From positions 248,001-312,000 of the forward strand of contig NZ_FMAQ01000001.1 of the NCBI RefSeq assembly GCF_900094945.1: a stretch of DNA of 64,000 nt, written 5' to 3'. A program made the translations under genes and the position numbers. Below, piece after piece: positions 8,567 to 17,143 of the stretch (the first letter of the stretch is position 1; each line of letters begins with the position of its first letter). Source of the DNA: Gilliamella bombicola. Lineage in GTDB: Bacteria > Pseudomonadota > Gammaproteobacteria > Enterobacterales > Orbaceae. Under the pieces are notes generated by a model. That model saw only the letters and a list, made by a program, of their open reading frames with translations, searched no databases and was not told the origin of the DNA.

Positions 8567-10156
8567 TTATTTAGGAATAAATACAGAAAAAATTGTTCCA
8601 TATGGGGTATTATCTTCAAATGTAATATAACCATTGGCCTTTTTGATATAGGTTGAAACAAGGTGTAAACCAATGCCATGTTCTTTCCCTTCTTGAGATG
8701 TAACGCCGGGTTCAAAAATGGAATCACGAATATTTTCATCAATACCACAACCTTGATCACTGATCTCAAGTACAATTTCATCTGTTGCATCACTAAGATA
8801 TAAATAAATTGTTTTATTGCCATGATCATTTTTTAAACTGGCATTAAAGGCATTATCAAGCAAATTACCTAAAATTGACATAAATTCTGTTTCGGTGATA
8901 AGTGAAGGTAATGCACTTAATTGGCATGCAGGATCAAATAGTAGATTTAAACCTATTTCATGTGATTTTGCATATTTACCAATTAGTAATCCACATACAG
9001 CTGGTACCTTAAAATGTGCGGAAATAAAATCTAAATTACTTTGATTATCTGCAGAATGTAGCGCGATAAAAGATTGCGCTTCTTCATACCGTTTCATATA
9101 AATTAAACCAGATAACGTTGCCAACCAGTTTAAATGCTCATGCCTTAATGCTCGTAAATTATCAACATATTGTGTCACTTGTGTTAATTGCATACTTAAT
9201 ATATTAATATCATCAAAATTACGAAATGTAATGACCCAACCTTGAGTTTTATCATCAATGACCACACGAACTTTGCTAGCAATGACAATAATGTTGTTGA
9301 AATAACAAATATGATCATGTATGTCTTCAGTTTGATTGTCATTTTTATAAATAAAATCGCTTGATTTAACAAATGTCCTTAAATCATGTTCATGTAATTC
9401 ATCATCACTTATCTGAATATCTAACATTGTACGAGCAGATTGGTTAATATTGATAATTTTATAATTAAGATCAATTGCAATGACCCCTTCAAAAATCGAT
9501 TCCATGATCGACTTTTGGCTTTTCACCAATAATGCAATTGCTTTAGGCTCTAAATTAAACATCTGTTTTTTAATTGCTTTTGAAAAGCAATATGAAAAAA
9601 TAAATAATGCTAAAAACAATAAGGAGCAAAAAAAGATAAATGGTATAAATTGCTTTATATGCAATGCATAAATACCATCAATCATGTAACCGACCGAGAC
9701 TATGCCGATAATTTTACCATGATCGATAATTGGTGCTTTCCCCCTTAATGCTAAACCAAGAGAGCCTTCACTAATGGAGATGCTACTATTACCGTTAAGA
9801 ACCTCTTGATTATCGCCACCAACCATTGGCGAGTATAACGGGCTATTAGCCGTATGAAATAAACGATTAGCATTCGCATCGCCAATAACAATATAACTTG
9901 CGTCGCTTTGTTCAAATATCTCTGTGATTAAATTAGCAATTTTATTTGTATCTTTTTCTTTGACATATTCAATTAAACTTGGTAAAACAGATAACTCTTT
10001 TGCTTGAATTTGCGCCTTTTCGCCCAAACTTCTATATAAGTTCGTTTCGGTGGTGTTCCAAATATAGCTTTGTAACAGCGCAAGAACGATCAATGAAAAA
10101 AACAAAAGCGATAAAAAAAGTTTTGTTGCAAACGATACCTGTAATTTTTTTCGCAT
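8567..10156 (-). CDS. citA: Citrate sensor histidine kinase CitA/DpiB
   Basis: A 529-aa membrane kinase. TM1 is at residues ~10-30. A periplasmic PAS domain follows, with the citrate-contact pattern of CitA: NRLFH (Arg and His) and LRGKAPI (Arg and Lys). TM2 is near residues 175-195, then a cytoplasmic PAS domain, the phospho-acceptor His in RALRHEHLNWLATLSG, and an ATP-binding domain with NLLDNAFNAS, DQGCGID and GIGLHLV. The ligand residues support citrate or a close tricarboxylate rather than a C4-dicarboxylate. It is read upstream of citB and divergently from citS. Confidence 0.9.
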   Translation of the reverse strand: MRKKLQVSFATKLFLSLLFFSLIVLALLQSYIWNTTETNLYRSLGEKAQIQAKELSVLPSLIEYVKEKDTNKIANLITEIFEQSDASYIVIGDANANRLFHTANSPLYSPMVGGDNQEVLNGNSSISISEGSLGLALRGKAPIIDHGKIIGIVSVGYMIDGIYALHIKQFIPFIFFCSLLFLALFIFSYCFSKAIKKQMFNLEPKAIALLVKSQKSIMESIFEGVIAIDLNYKIININQSARTMLDIQISDDELHEHDLRTFVKSSDFIYKNDNQTEDIHDHICYFNNIIVIASKVRVVIDDKTQGWVITFRNFDDINILSMQLTQVTQYVDNLRALRHEHLNWLATLSGLIYMKRYEEAQSFIALHSADNQSNLDFISAHFKVPAVCGLLIGKYAKSHEIGLNLLFDPACQLSALPSLITETEFMSILGNLLDNAFNASLKNDHGNKTIYLYLSDATDEIVLEISDQGCGIDENIRDSIFEPGVTSQEGKEHGIGLHLVSTYIKKANGYITFEDNTPYGTIFSVFIPK

Positions 10157-10246
10157 TCTACATTACTATTCAAATTAAATTGAAATAAGTGTAACACAGC
10201 ATTAAAAAACATATAGCCTTTAAAACCATAAAAACCACAGTTAATT

Positions 10247-10262
10247 TATGATTTATATCACA
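10247..10262 (+). promoter_or_regulatory. CRP/FNR-like site in the citA-citS intergenic region
   Basis: TATGA-TTTATA-TCACA matches the CRP pattern TGTGA-N6-TCACA at 9 of 10 half-site bases. The overlapping TGAT-TTAT-ATCA also matches the FNR core. Either would suit an anaerobic, catabolite-controlled citrate regulon. It lies 76 bp before the citS ATG and 91 bp from the citA start. Confidence 0.5.
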
Positions 10263-10337
10263 AAAATTTCATTAATTTTTTGTAAAGATACGCACCATTA
10301 ATTTTGAATAAATCAAATCATTTTGGAGAAAAAAATA

Positions 10338-11723
10338 ATGGTGAATTTTAACTCATCTGAAAAGGACTATAATGGCAAAAAATCAATCAGTAAGCCCTTT
10401 GAACAAAAGCTAACTGGTTGGCCATATAATTGGTGGCGACTGATGGATAACTATAAAATCGGTGTTATCCCGCTTCCATTATTCATTATTGCTGGCATTC
10501 TTATTTTTGCTGAAGTGGCCGTAACAGGTAAATTACCTAGCGAAATCGTTGTAATGATAGTCGCTTGTGGTTTCTTTGGTTTCTTATGTGGTGAAATTGG
10601 TAAACGCTTACCAATTGTAGGTAAAATGGGCGCAGCAGCAATTTGTGCAACATTTATCCCGTCAGCACTTGTTTATTATGGTATTTTGCCAACACCAATT
10701 GTTGAAGCAACAACAAAATTCTATAAAGATACACATATTCTTTATTTATACATTTGTTGTATCATCGTTGGTAGTATCATGAACATGGATAAAAAAACAC
10801 TTATCCAAGGATTCTTAAAAATTTTCGGACCAATGGTGTGCGGTGAAATCGTTGGTATGTTAGTTGGTGTTGGCGTTGGTTATTTACTAGGTTTAACGCC
10901 GTTTGATACATTCTTTTTCTTAGTTCTACCTATTATGGCTGGTGGTGTTGGTGAAGGTGCTATTCCACTTTCAATCGGTTATGCGGCAATTTTACATATG
11001 AATCAAGGTGAAGCGTTAGGTCGTGTGTTACCAATCGTTATGTTAGGTGGTTTAACTGGTATTATTTGTGGTGGTATTCTTAACCGTATTGGTAAAGCTT
11101 ATCCACACTTAACAGGTAACGGTCGTTTATTACCAGCATCAGCTGACGATGAGGCGACAGATCAAAAAGCTACTAAAACTGAATCTGTCATTGATGTAAC
11201 AACATTTGCATCAGGTGTATTATTAGCTGCGATTCTTTATATGATTGGTATGATCGGTCATAAAGCAACCGGTATTCCTGCTCCAGTGGGTATGCTATTT
11301 GCAGCAGTTTTTGTTAAACTAATTTCAGGTGTTTCACCTAAAGTATTAAGTGGTTCGCAAGTTGTTTATAAATTTTTCCAAACGTCTGTTACCTATCCAA
11401 TTTTATTCGCAGTTGGTGTGGCAATCACGCCTTGGGATAAAATTATTTCTGCCTTTACGTTAACAAATTTGACTGTTATCGTTTGTACAGTGGTAAGTTT
11501 AGTAACAACTGGTTTCTTTGTTGCTAAAAGATTAGGTATGTATCCAGTTGATGCGGCGGTTATCTCTTGTTGTCAAAGTGGTCAAGGCGGAACAGGTGAC
11601 GTTGCTATCTTGACTGCAGCTGAACGTATGGAATTAATGCCATTTGCACAAATTGCAACGCGTATTGGTGGTGCAATCAATGTTTCAGTATCATTACTTA
11701 TTCTCGGCAATTTCTTAGTATAG
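10338..11723 (+). CDS. citS: Na+/citrate symporter CitS (2-hydroxycarboxylate transporter family)
   Basis: A 461-aa inner-membrane carrier of the 2HCT family. The two re-entrant-loop GG motifs are present: MAGGVGEGAIPLS (first half) and SGQGGTGDVAILTA near the C-terminus, the latter followed by the conserved Arg in TRIGGA. About 11 hydrophobic segments are seen. An in-frame TTG at 10323 is possible, but ATG 10338 is preferred because GGAG sits 9 nt upstream of it. It lies divergent from citAB and upstream of the lyase genes, so citrate is the likely substrate; malate carriers of the same family are the main alternative. Confidence 0.9.
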   Translation: MVNFNSSEKDYNGKKSISKPFEQKLTGWPYNWWRLMDNYKIGVIPLPLFIIAGILIFAEVAVTGKLPSEIVVMIVACGFFGFLCGEIGKRLPIVGKMGAAAICATFIPSALVYYGILPTPIVEATTKFYKDTHILYLYICCIIVGSIMNMDKKTLIQGFLKIFGPMVCGEIVGMLVGVGVGYLLGLTPFDTFFFLVLPIMAGGVGEGAIPLSIGYAAILHMNQGEALGRVLPIVMLGGLTGIICGGILNRIGKAYPHLTGNGRLLPASADDEATDQKATKTESVIDVTTFASGVLLAAILYMIGMIGHKATGIPAPVGMLFAAVFVKLISGVSPKVLSGSQVVYKFFQTSVTYPILFAVGVAITPWDKIISAFTLTNLTVIVCTVVSLVTTGFFVAKRLGMYPVDAAVISCCQSGQGGTGDVAILTAAERMELMPFAQIATRIGGAINVSVSLLILGNFLV

Positions 11724-11738
11724 ACTTTACACATTAAA

Positions 11739-11780
11739 GAACAACCTTAGTTTATACTAAGGTTGTTCATTTTTATTTTA
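11739..11780 (+). terminator. Rho-independent terminator after citS
   Basis: Perfect 12-bp stem GAACAACCTTAG/CTAAGGTTGTTC with a 6-nt loop, followed by ATTTTTATTTTA. It separates citS from the downstream lyase operon, or allows partial read-through into it. Confidence 0.85.
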
Positions 11781-11817
11781 TATTTACAATTACACAAACA
11801 GCTTTTAAGGAGTTTTC

Positions 11818-12663
11818 ATGAAGCTTGTCAGTTATCTTGTCTCTGGTAGAGCAAGTTTTGGTCTTCTTACTCACAACGGTATTGTTGATTTAAGAAAAAA
11901 ATTAGACGATAAATACGTTGACTTAAAATCGCTACTTGCCGATGACGAAGGACTAGCTATTGCTAAAACCTATCTTGATGCCGCAAGTGACATTAACGAG
12001 CAAGACATTACTTACTTACCTGTAATCCCAAATCCAAACAAAATTTTATGTGTTGGTATGAATTATGCTGAAAAACGAGCAGAATTTAATGAAACCAGTT
12101 CAGCGCCAACTCTATTTATTCGCTTTCCTGATTCTCAAACAGGAAATAAGACTAATATTATAAAACCAGCTATCACTAATGAATTAGATTATGAAGGCGA
12201 GTTAGCCATTATCATTGGTAAAGCGGGTTTTCGTATTAGCCAAGAAGAAGCTTTATCATATGTGGCAGGATATAGTTGCTATATGGATGGCTCAATCCGC
12301 GATTGGCAGTATACTTGGTTTACCGCAGGTAAAAACTGGCCAAATACAGGTGCATTTGGTCCATGTTTAACTACCGCGGATGAAATTCCAGATCCTAAAG
12401 TTTTAACATTAGCAACTTATTTAAACGGTCAAGAAATGCAACATGATTCAATCAAAAATCTAGTGCATACTGTTCCCGAATTAATTGCTTATATTAGTAC
12501 CTTTACCCATTTGTCACCGGGCGATGTGATTTTGACCGGTTCACCTGGTGGTGTAGGTAAAAAACGTAATCCTCCCGTATTTATGAAAGATGGTGATACA
12601 ATAGAAGTTGAAATTTCTGGAATTGGCCGTTTAACTAATTATGTGGTAGCTGAAAAAAGGTAA
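11818..12663 (+). CDS. Fumarylacetoacetate hydrolase (FAH) family protein, candidate oxaloacetate decarboxylase
   Basis: A 281-aa FAH-fold protein with the metal-site and catalytic region typical of the superfamily: LDYEGELAIIIGK (acidic ligands), a distal SIRDWQYTWFTAGKNW with Asp, Lys and Trp, and LSPGDVILTGSPGGVG near the end. FAH members include acylpyruvases and the soluble oxaloacetate decarboxylases of the FAHD1/Cg1458 type. It lies between citS and citC, 4 bp before citC, where other organisms keep oxaloacetate decarboxylase genes, and no oadGAB is present in the window. Oxaloacetate decarboxylation is therefore a reasoned guess; a hydrolase of another acyl-pyruvate is the alternative. 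AAGGAG precedes the ATG. Confidence 0.8.
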   Translation: MKLVSYLVSGRASFGLLTHNGIVDLRKKLDDKYVDLKSLLADDEGLAIAKTYLDAASDINEQDITYLPVIPNPNKILCVGMNYAEKRAEFNETSSAPTLFIRFPDSQTGNKTNIIKPAITNELDYEGELAIIIGKAGFRISQEEALSYVAGYSCYMDGSIRDWQYTWFTAGKNWPNTGAFGPCLTTADEIPDPKVLTLATYLNGQEMQHDSIKNLVHTVPELIAYISTFTHLSPGDVILTGSPGGVGKKRNPPVFMKDGDTIEVEISGIGRLTNYVVAEKR

Positions 12664-12667
12664 ATTT

Positions 12668-13702
12668 ATGTACGATTCAGTTGATTATACCGTTGTCGAT
12701 ATTTCTAAATCAGATCAAAACTGTCAAGAAATTAAGCAATTATTATCACAATATGATCTTGATTTAGATTCACAAGTTACCATTTTCATGGTAGCTAAAA
12801 TGAGCAACAAAATTATTGCTTGTGCAGGAATTGATCGTAACATTATAAAATGTGTTGCTGTTGATTCTGAATATCGAGGTAATCAACTTAATCTAACATT
12901 AATGGATCACACCATAAAATATGCTAACGAAAATGGCTATTTTCATCTTTTTTTATATACAAAACCTGAAAATATAGATTTTTTTAAAGGATGTGGTTTT
13001 TATCCTCTTGTTGAAATAACAGATCTTGTTGTCCTAATGGAAAATAATCCTGTTGGCATAAAACACTACTGTAAACAACTGCACACACAGCAAAAAGACG
13101 GAAAAAAGATTGGTAGTATTGTGATGAATGCCAATCCTTTTACTAAAGGTCATCAATATCTTGTGCAATACGCTGCCAGTCAATGTGACTGGTTGCATGT
13201 TTTTGTCGTCAATGAAAATGCATCACTATTTTCATTTGATACACGCTTAAAGTTAGTTAAAGATGGCACGAAGCAGATAAACAATGTTACAGTGCATGCA
13301 AGTTCACCTTATATTATATCAAGAGCAACATTTCCTACTTATTTTCTAAAAGATAAGGCAAAAATAGATCGCGCTTATATGGGTATCGATCTCCTTATAT
13401 TCCGAAATTATATTGCGCCAACGCTTAATATAACCCACAGATTCGTTGGAACTGAGCCTTATGATGAAGTTACTAAGGCTTATAATGAAGCAATGCGTTA
13501 TTGGCTAGAGGATAATACTGTCAGCCATTATTCGCCTATTACCGTTGTTGAGGTTGAACGAAAAACTGAAGGAGATACTATCATATCAGCTTCACTGGTA
13601 AGAAAGTTATTGGCTTACAATCAATATGAAGAGATAAAAAAGTTAGTTCCATCAACAACATGGGATTACCTTTCAGCTAATTTAGATAAATTTAAAATTT
13701 AA
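12668..13702 (+). CDS. citC: [Citrate (pro-3S)-lyase] ligase CitC
   Basis: A 344-aa acetate:SH-citrate lyase ligase that acetylates the thiol of the CitD prosthetic group at the cost of ATP. The N-terminal ~120 residues form a GNAT-like domain. The adenylyltransferase half begins with IVMNANPFTKGHQYLV, containing the (H/T)xGH nucleotide motif, and ends with ISASLVRKLL. It is four bases after the FAH gene and 21 bp before citD, within one operon. Length matches the family. Confidence 0.93.
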   Translation: MYDSVDYTVVDISKSDQNCQEIKQLLSQYDLDLDSQVTIFMVAKMSNKIIACAGIDRNIIKCVAVDSEYRGNQLNLTLMDHTIKYANENGYFHLFLYTKPENIDFFKGCGFYPLVEITDLVVLMENNPVGIKHYCKQLHTQQKDGKKIGSIVMNANPFTKGHQYLVQYAASQCDWLHVFVVNENASLFSFDTRLKLVKDGTKQINNVTVHASSPYIISRATFPTYFLKDKAKIDRAYMGIDLLIFRNYIAPTLNITHRFVGTEPYDEVTKAYNEAMRYWLEDNTVSHYSPITVVEVERKTEGDTIISASLVRKLLAYNQYEEIKKLVPSTTWDYLSANLDKFKI

Positions 13703-13723
13703 TACATTTTAAAAGGTAAAAAA

Positions 13724-14014
13724 ATGAAAATACAAAAAGAAGCCATGGCAGGGACTCTCGAATCAAGCGATTTGTTAGTCAAAGTCATGCCTAATACCGG
13801 GGTTGAAATTGTTATTAATAGCGATGTTAATAAACAATTCGGCGATCAAATTCGCGCTGTAGTTGAGCAAACATTACAAGATCTGAACGTAACAGATGGC
13901 TTAATTATTATTGATGATAAAGGCGCTCTTGATTGCGCTATCAAAGCAAGAATTCAATGTGCAGTATTACGTGGCGCAGAAGAAGAAAACTTAGATTGGA
14001 GTAAATTACTATGA
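13724..14014 (+). CDS. citD: Citrate lyase acyl carrier (gamma) subunit CitD
   Basis: A 96-aa acyl carrier protein. The conserved serine of AGTLESSD (residues ~10-17) receives the phosphoribosyl-dephospho-CoA made by CitG and attached by CitX. It overlaps the citE start by 4 bp (ATGA), indicating translational coupling. The size is that of other CitD proteins. Confidence 0.93.
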   Translation: MKIQKEAMAGTLESSDLLVKVMPNTGVEIVINSDVNKQFGDQIRAVVEQTLQDLNVTDGLIIIDDKGALDCAIKARIQCAVLRGAEEENLDWSKLL

Positions 14015-14898
14015 AAAAATTACGTCGAAGTATGTTATTTCTTCCAGGCGCAAACGCGGCAATGTTATCAACATCTTTTGTTTATAAGCCTGATTCAATT
14101 ATGTTTGACCTTGAAGATGCAGTTTCAATTAAAGAAAAAGACTCCGCACGCTTATTGGTAGCACAAACATTGCTCCTTCCTGTTTATAAAGAGCACGGAA
14201 TTGAAACAGTAGTGCGAATTAACGCCCTGAATACTCCATTTGGTTTAAAAGACCTTGAAGCAGTGGTAAGAGCTGGTGTTGATGTAGTACGTTTACCGAT
14301 GACTAACAGTGCTGAAGATATTCATGAGCTAGAGGCACACGTTGCAAGAATTGAAAAAGAGTGTGGCCGTGAAGTAGGTAGTACTAAATTAATGGCCGCA
14401 ATTGAATCCGCTCAAGGCGTTGTTAATGCCGTTTCTATTGCTCAATCTTCCCCACGTTTAATTGGTATTGCACTAGCTGCATTTGACTATCTTGTTGATA
14501 TGCAAACTGAACGTGGCGATGGTACCGAGTTATTTTATGCTCGCTGCGCTGTTTTACATGCTGCGCGTGTAGCTGGCATTGATGCCTTCGATGTGGTGTA
14601 TTCAAATGTTAATGATGATGAAGGTTTCTTAAAAGAAGTTAGCCTAATCAAAAAACTTGGTTATAACGGTAAATCACTTATCAATCCACGACAAATTGAA
14701 CTGTTACACAATGCTTATGCGCCAACAGCCGCTGAAGTTGAAAATGCCCAAAAAGTGGTTGAAGCAGCTGAAGAAGGTGAAAGAAAAGGCCTTGGCGTGA
14801 TTTCTCTAAATGGCAAAATGATTGATGCACCGATTATTGCTCGTGCTAGAAAAGTAATTGAGTTAGCAAAATATTCCGGTGTACGTAAAGAAATTTGA
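14011..14898 (+). CDS. citE: Citrate lyase beta subunit (citryl-ACP lyase) CitE
   Basis: A 295-aa HpcH/HpaI-type TIM barrel that cleaves citryl-ACP to acetyl-ACP and oxaloacetate. It starts [15 protein letters not shown] and carries the metal-binding acidic residues in MFDLEDAV, the Glu of MAAIESA, and the Asp in [14 protein letters not shown]. It overlaps citD by 4 bp and ends 10 bp before the preferred citF start. Confidence 0.94.
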   Translation: MKKLRRSMLFLPGANAAMLSTSFVYKPDSIMFDLEDAVSIKEKDSARLLVAQTLLLPVYKEHGIETVVRINALNTPFGLKDLEAVVRAGVDVVRLPMTNSAEDIHELEAHVARIEKECGREVGSTKLMAAIESAQGVVNAVSIAQSSPRLIGIALAAFDYLVDMQTERGDGTELFYARCAVLHAARVAGIDAFDVVYSNVNDDEGFLKEVSLIKKLGYNGKSLINPRQIELLHNAYAPTAAEVENAQKVVEAAEEGERKGLGVISLNGKMIDAPIIARARKVIELAKYSGVRKEI

Positions 14899-14908
14899 TA
14901 GGATTAAA

Positions 14909-16438
14909 ATGATGACTTCTATAAATAAAAAAATTGATGATTTGCTTAAACAGCATCCAGATCTCAAAAATATCACGCCATTTATTGACGCTAACGCTAC
15001 GACTCCTTATTTAAAAGATGAGTCTAAATATACGCGTAAATTGTGTGACTCTATCGAACAAGCAATCCATAAATGTGAATTACGTGATGGTATGACTATT
15101 TCTTTCCATCATGCATTCCGTGAAGGCGATAAAGTTATCAACAAAGTAGTTGAAACGATTAGCAAATTAGGAATTAAAAACCTAACATTGGCATCAAGTT
15201 CCCTATTAAGTTGTAACTCAGCACTTATTCCTCATATTGAATCTGGTGTGATCACTAAAATCTATACATCAGGTTTACGTGGTAAATTGGCTGATGCGAT
15301 TTCACACGGTTTAATGGATAATCCTGTTCATATCCATTCTCATGGTGGACGTGTAAAACTTATTCAAAGCGGTGAAATTAATATTGATATCGCATTTTTA
15401 GCGGTTTCAACTGCCGATGAGCAAGGTAACGCGAATGGTGTATCAGGTAAATCACAATGTGGTGCACTTGGTTATGCTATGGTTGATGCGCAATTTGCGA
15501 AGAAAGTAGTATTACTTACTGAAGATATCGTTGGTTACCCTAACCATCCAGCAAGTATCCGTCAAGATCAAGTCGACTATATTGTGAAAGTTGATGAGGT
15601 TGGCGATCCAACTAAAATTAGTGTCGGTGCTGCTCGTATTACTAGTAACCCTCGTGAACTGATGATTGCACGTTATGCAGCAGATGTTATTGAGTATTCT
15701 GGTTATTTTAAAGATGGTTTTTCTATTCAAACCGGTTCTGGTGCGTCATCAACTGCAGCAACGCGTTTCCTTGAAAATCGTATGCGCGCAAAAAATATTA
15801 CGGCATCATTTGCATTAGGTGGTATTACCGCAAGTATTGTTGATCTTCATGAAAAAGGTTTGGTTAAACGCTTATTAGATACTCAAAGCTTTGATGGCAC
15901 CGCCGGACAATCTTTAGGTAAAAATAAAGATCATATTGAAGTGTCAACCAATGTTTATGCAAACCCTGCATCAAAAGGTGCAAGTGTTGATGAACTTGAT
16001 ATCGTTATTTTAAGTGCCTTAGAAATTGACCTTGATTACAATGTGAATGTATTAACGGGTTCTGATGGCGTTATGCGTGGTGCATCTGGTGGTCACTGTG
16101 ATACTGCCGCTGGTGCAAATTTAACCATTATTGTTGCTCCATTAATCCGTAGCCGAATCCCTACAGTGATTAAGAAAGTCACAACGGTTGTTACACCAGG
16201 TGAAAGTGTCGATGTTCTTGTTACTGACCATGGTATAGCAGTTAATCCTGCTCGTCCTGAAATTGCAGAGCGACTAAAAGCAGCTAATTTGCCAGTCATG
16301 AGCATTGAAGAACTATATCAACGTGCTGTTTCGTTAACTGGAGAACCAAAACCAATCGAATTTAACGATAAAATCGTTGGTGTTGTCCATTTCCGTGATG
16401 GCTCAATCATTGATGTGGTTCGTCAAGTTAAAGACTAA
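14909..16438 (+). CDS. citF: Citrate lyase alpha subunit (citrate:acetyl-ACP transferase) CitF
   Basis: A 509-aa class-II CoA-transferase-like subunit that swaps acetyl for citryl on CitD. Family landmarks include GMTISFHHAFREGD near the start, the Gly-rich QTGSGASSTAATRFL, and GASGGHCDTAAGANL. A GTG at 14879 keeps the frame open, but ATG 14909 is preferred: AGGA lies 6 nt upstream and the N-terminus then resembles known CitF. It is the last gene before a strong terminator. Confidence 0.93.
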   Translation: MMTSINKKIDDLLKQHPDLKNITPFIDANATTPYLKDESKYTRKLCDSIEQAIHKCELRDGMTISFHHAFREGDKVINKVVETISKLGIKNLTLASSSLLSCNSALIPHIESGVITKIYTSGLRGKLADAISHGLMDNPVHIHSHGGRVKLIQSGEINIDIAFLAVSTADEQGNANGVSGKSQCGALGYAMVDAQFAKKVVLLTEDIVGYPNHPASIRQDQVDYIVKVDEVGDPTKISVGAARITSNPRELMIARYAADVIEYSGYFKDGFSIQTGSGASSTAATRFLENRMRAKNITASFALGGITASIVDLHEKGLVKRLLDTQSFDGTAGQSLGKNKDHIEVSTNVYANPASKGASVDELDIVILSALEIDLDYNVNVLTGSDGVMRGASGGHCDTAAGANLTIIVAPLIRSRIPTVIKKVTTVVTPGESVDVLVTDHGIAVNPARPEIAERLKAANLPVMSIEELYQRAVSLTGEPKPIEFNDKIVGVVHFRDGSIIDVVRQVKD

Positions 16439-16448
16439 TTAACCACAG

Positions 16449-16490
16449 ATAGCATGACATTATCAGATGTCATGCTATTTATATCTTTTA
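16449..16490 (+). terminator. Terminator after citF
   Basis: An 11-bp perfect stem ATAGCATGACA/TGTCATGCTAT with an 8-nt loop, then TTTATATCTTTTA. It lies before the preferred citX ATG (16493), so citX may be expressed at a reduced level by read-through or from a weak promoter of its own. Confidence 0.8.
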
Positions 16491-16492
16491 CT

Positions 16493-17050
16493 ATGAATAA
16501 TATATTAATAAAATTCGATGATGGTACGCCAATTACACTTGAACAGATGCTATTGGCTAAAGAAAGACGGGTGCAAAACCAACAAAATGCAATAAATCTT
16601 TACCATTATCCGCTTATTTCGCTAAGTTTAGTTATCCCCGGTCCAATAAAAAATAGTAGTGGTGCAAATCGGTTATTTAAAGAAGCAATCACCGCTATAC
16701 ACAAAGCCTTATCAAAAAATGCAATTCCATTAGTACATGAATCTCATTTTCATAATATCACTGGCTATGAAGCAATTATTTCAGCAAAATGCTCTGCCGA
16801 TACACTAAAACAATGCTGTATTGATATAGAAGACAACCATCCGTTAGGTCGACTATGGGATATTGATGTGATTGATCCAATTACACAACAAAGTATTTCA
16901 CGCGCTAAATTTGATCATCCATCAAGACAATGTTTAATCTGCCAAGATATCGCAAAAATATGTAGTCGAAGTAAAAAACATACTATCGATGAGATTTTTT
17001 CTGCCATTGAAAATAAGATGAAAGACTATTTTGGCGTATCAGTACGTTAA
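16493..17050 (+). CDS. citX: Apo-citrate lyase phosphoribosyl-dephospho-CoA transferase CitX
   Basis: A 185-aa enzyme that transfers the prosthetic group precursor from CitG to apo-CitD. The motifs ISLSLVIPGPIK, NHPLGRLWDIDVID and the C-terminal Cys cluster RQCLICQDIAKICSRSKKH are those of CitX. ATG 16493 is preferred over 16454 because the latter sits inside the citF terminator and the shorter product matches the ~183-aa family length. No good ribosome site is visible. Here citX and citG are separate genes about 11 kb apart, not a citXG fusion. Confidence 0.88.
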   Translation: MNNILIKFDDGTPITLEQMLLAKERRVQNQQNAINLYHYPLISLSLVIPGPIKNSSGANRLFKEAITAIHKALSKNAIPLVHESHFHNITGYEAIISAKCSADTLKQCCIDIEDNHPLGRLWDIDVIDPITQQSISRAKFDHPSRQCLICQDIAKICSRSKKHTIDEIFSAIENKMKDYFGVSVR

Positions 17051-17078
17051 GTTATATCCAAAATATGGCAAGAAGTAA

Positions 17079-17108
17079 GATTAATGAAATAATCATATTT
17101 CATTAATC
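17079..17108. other. Perfect 12-bp inverted repeat between citX and metB
   Basis: GATTAATGAAAT/ATTTCATTAATC with a 6-nt loop, downstream of citX and of the convergent metB. There is no T-tract on the plus strand; it may still end transcription. Confidence 0.45.
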
Positions 17109-17143
17109 CAAACAGCCAAGTATAGATGAGACTTAAGTCTAAA

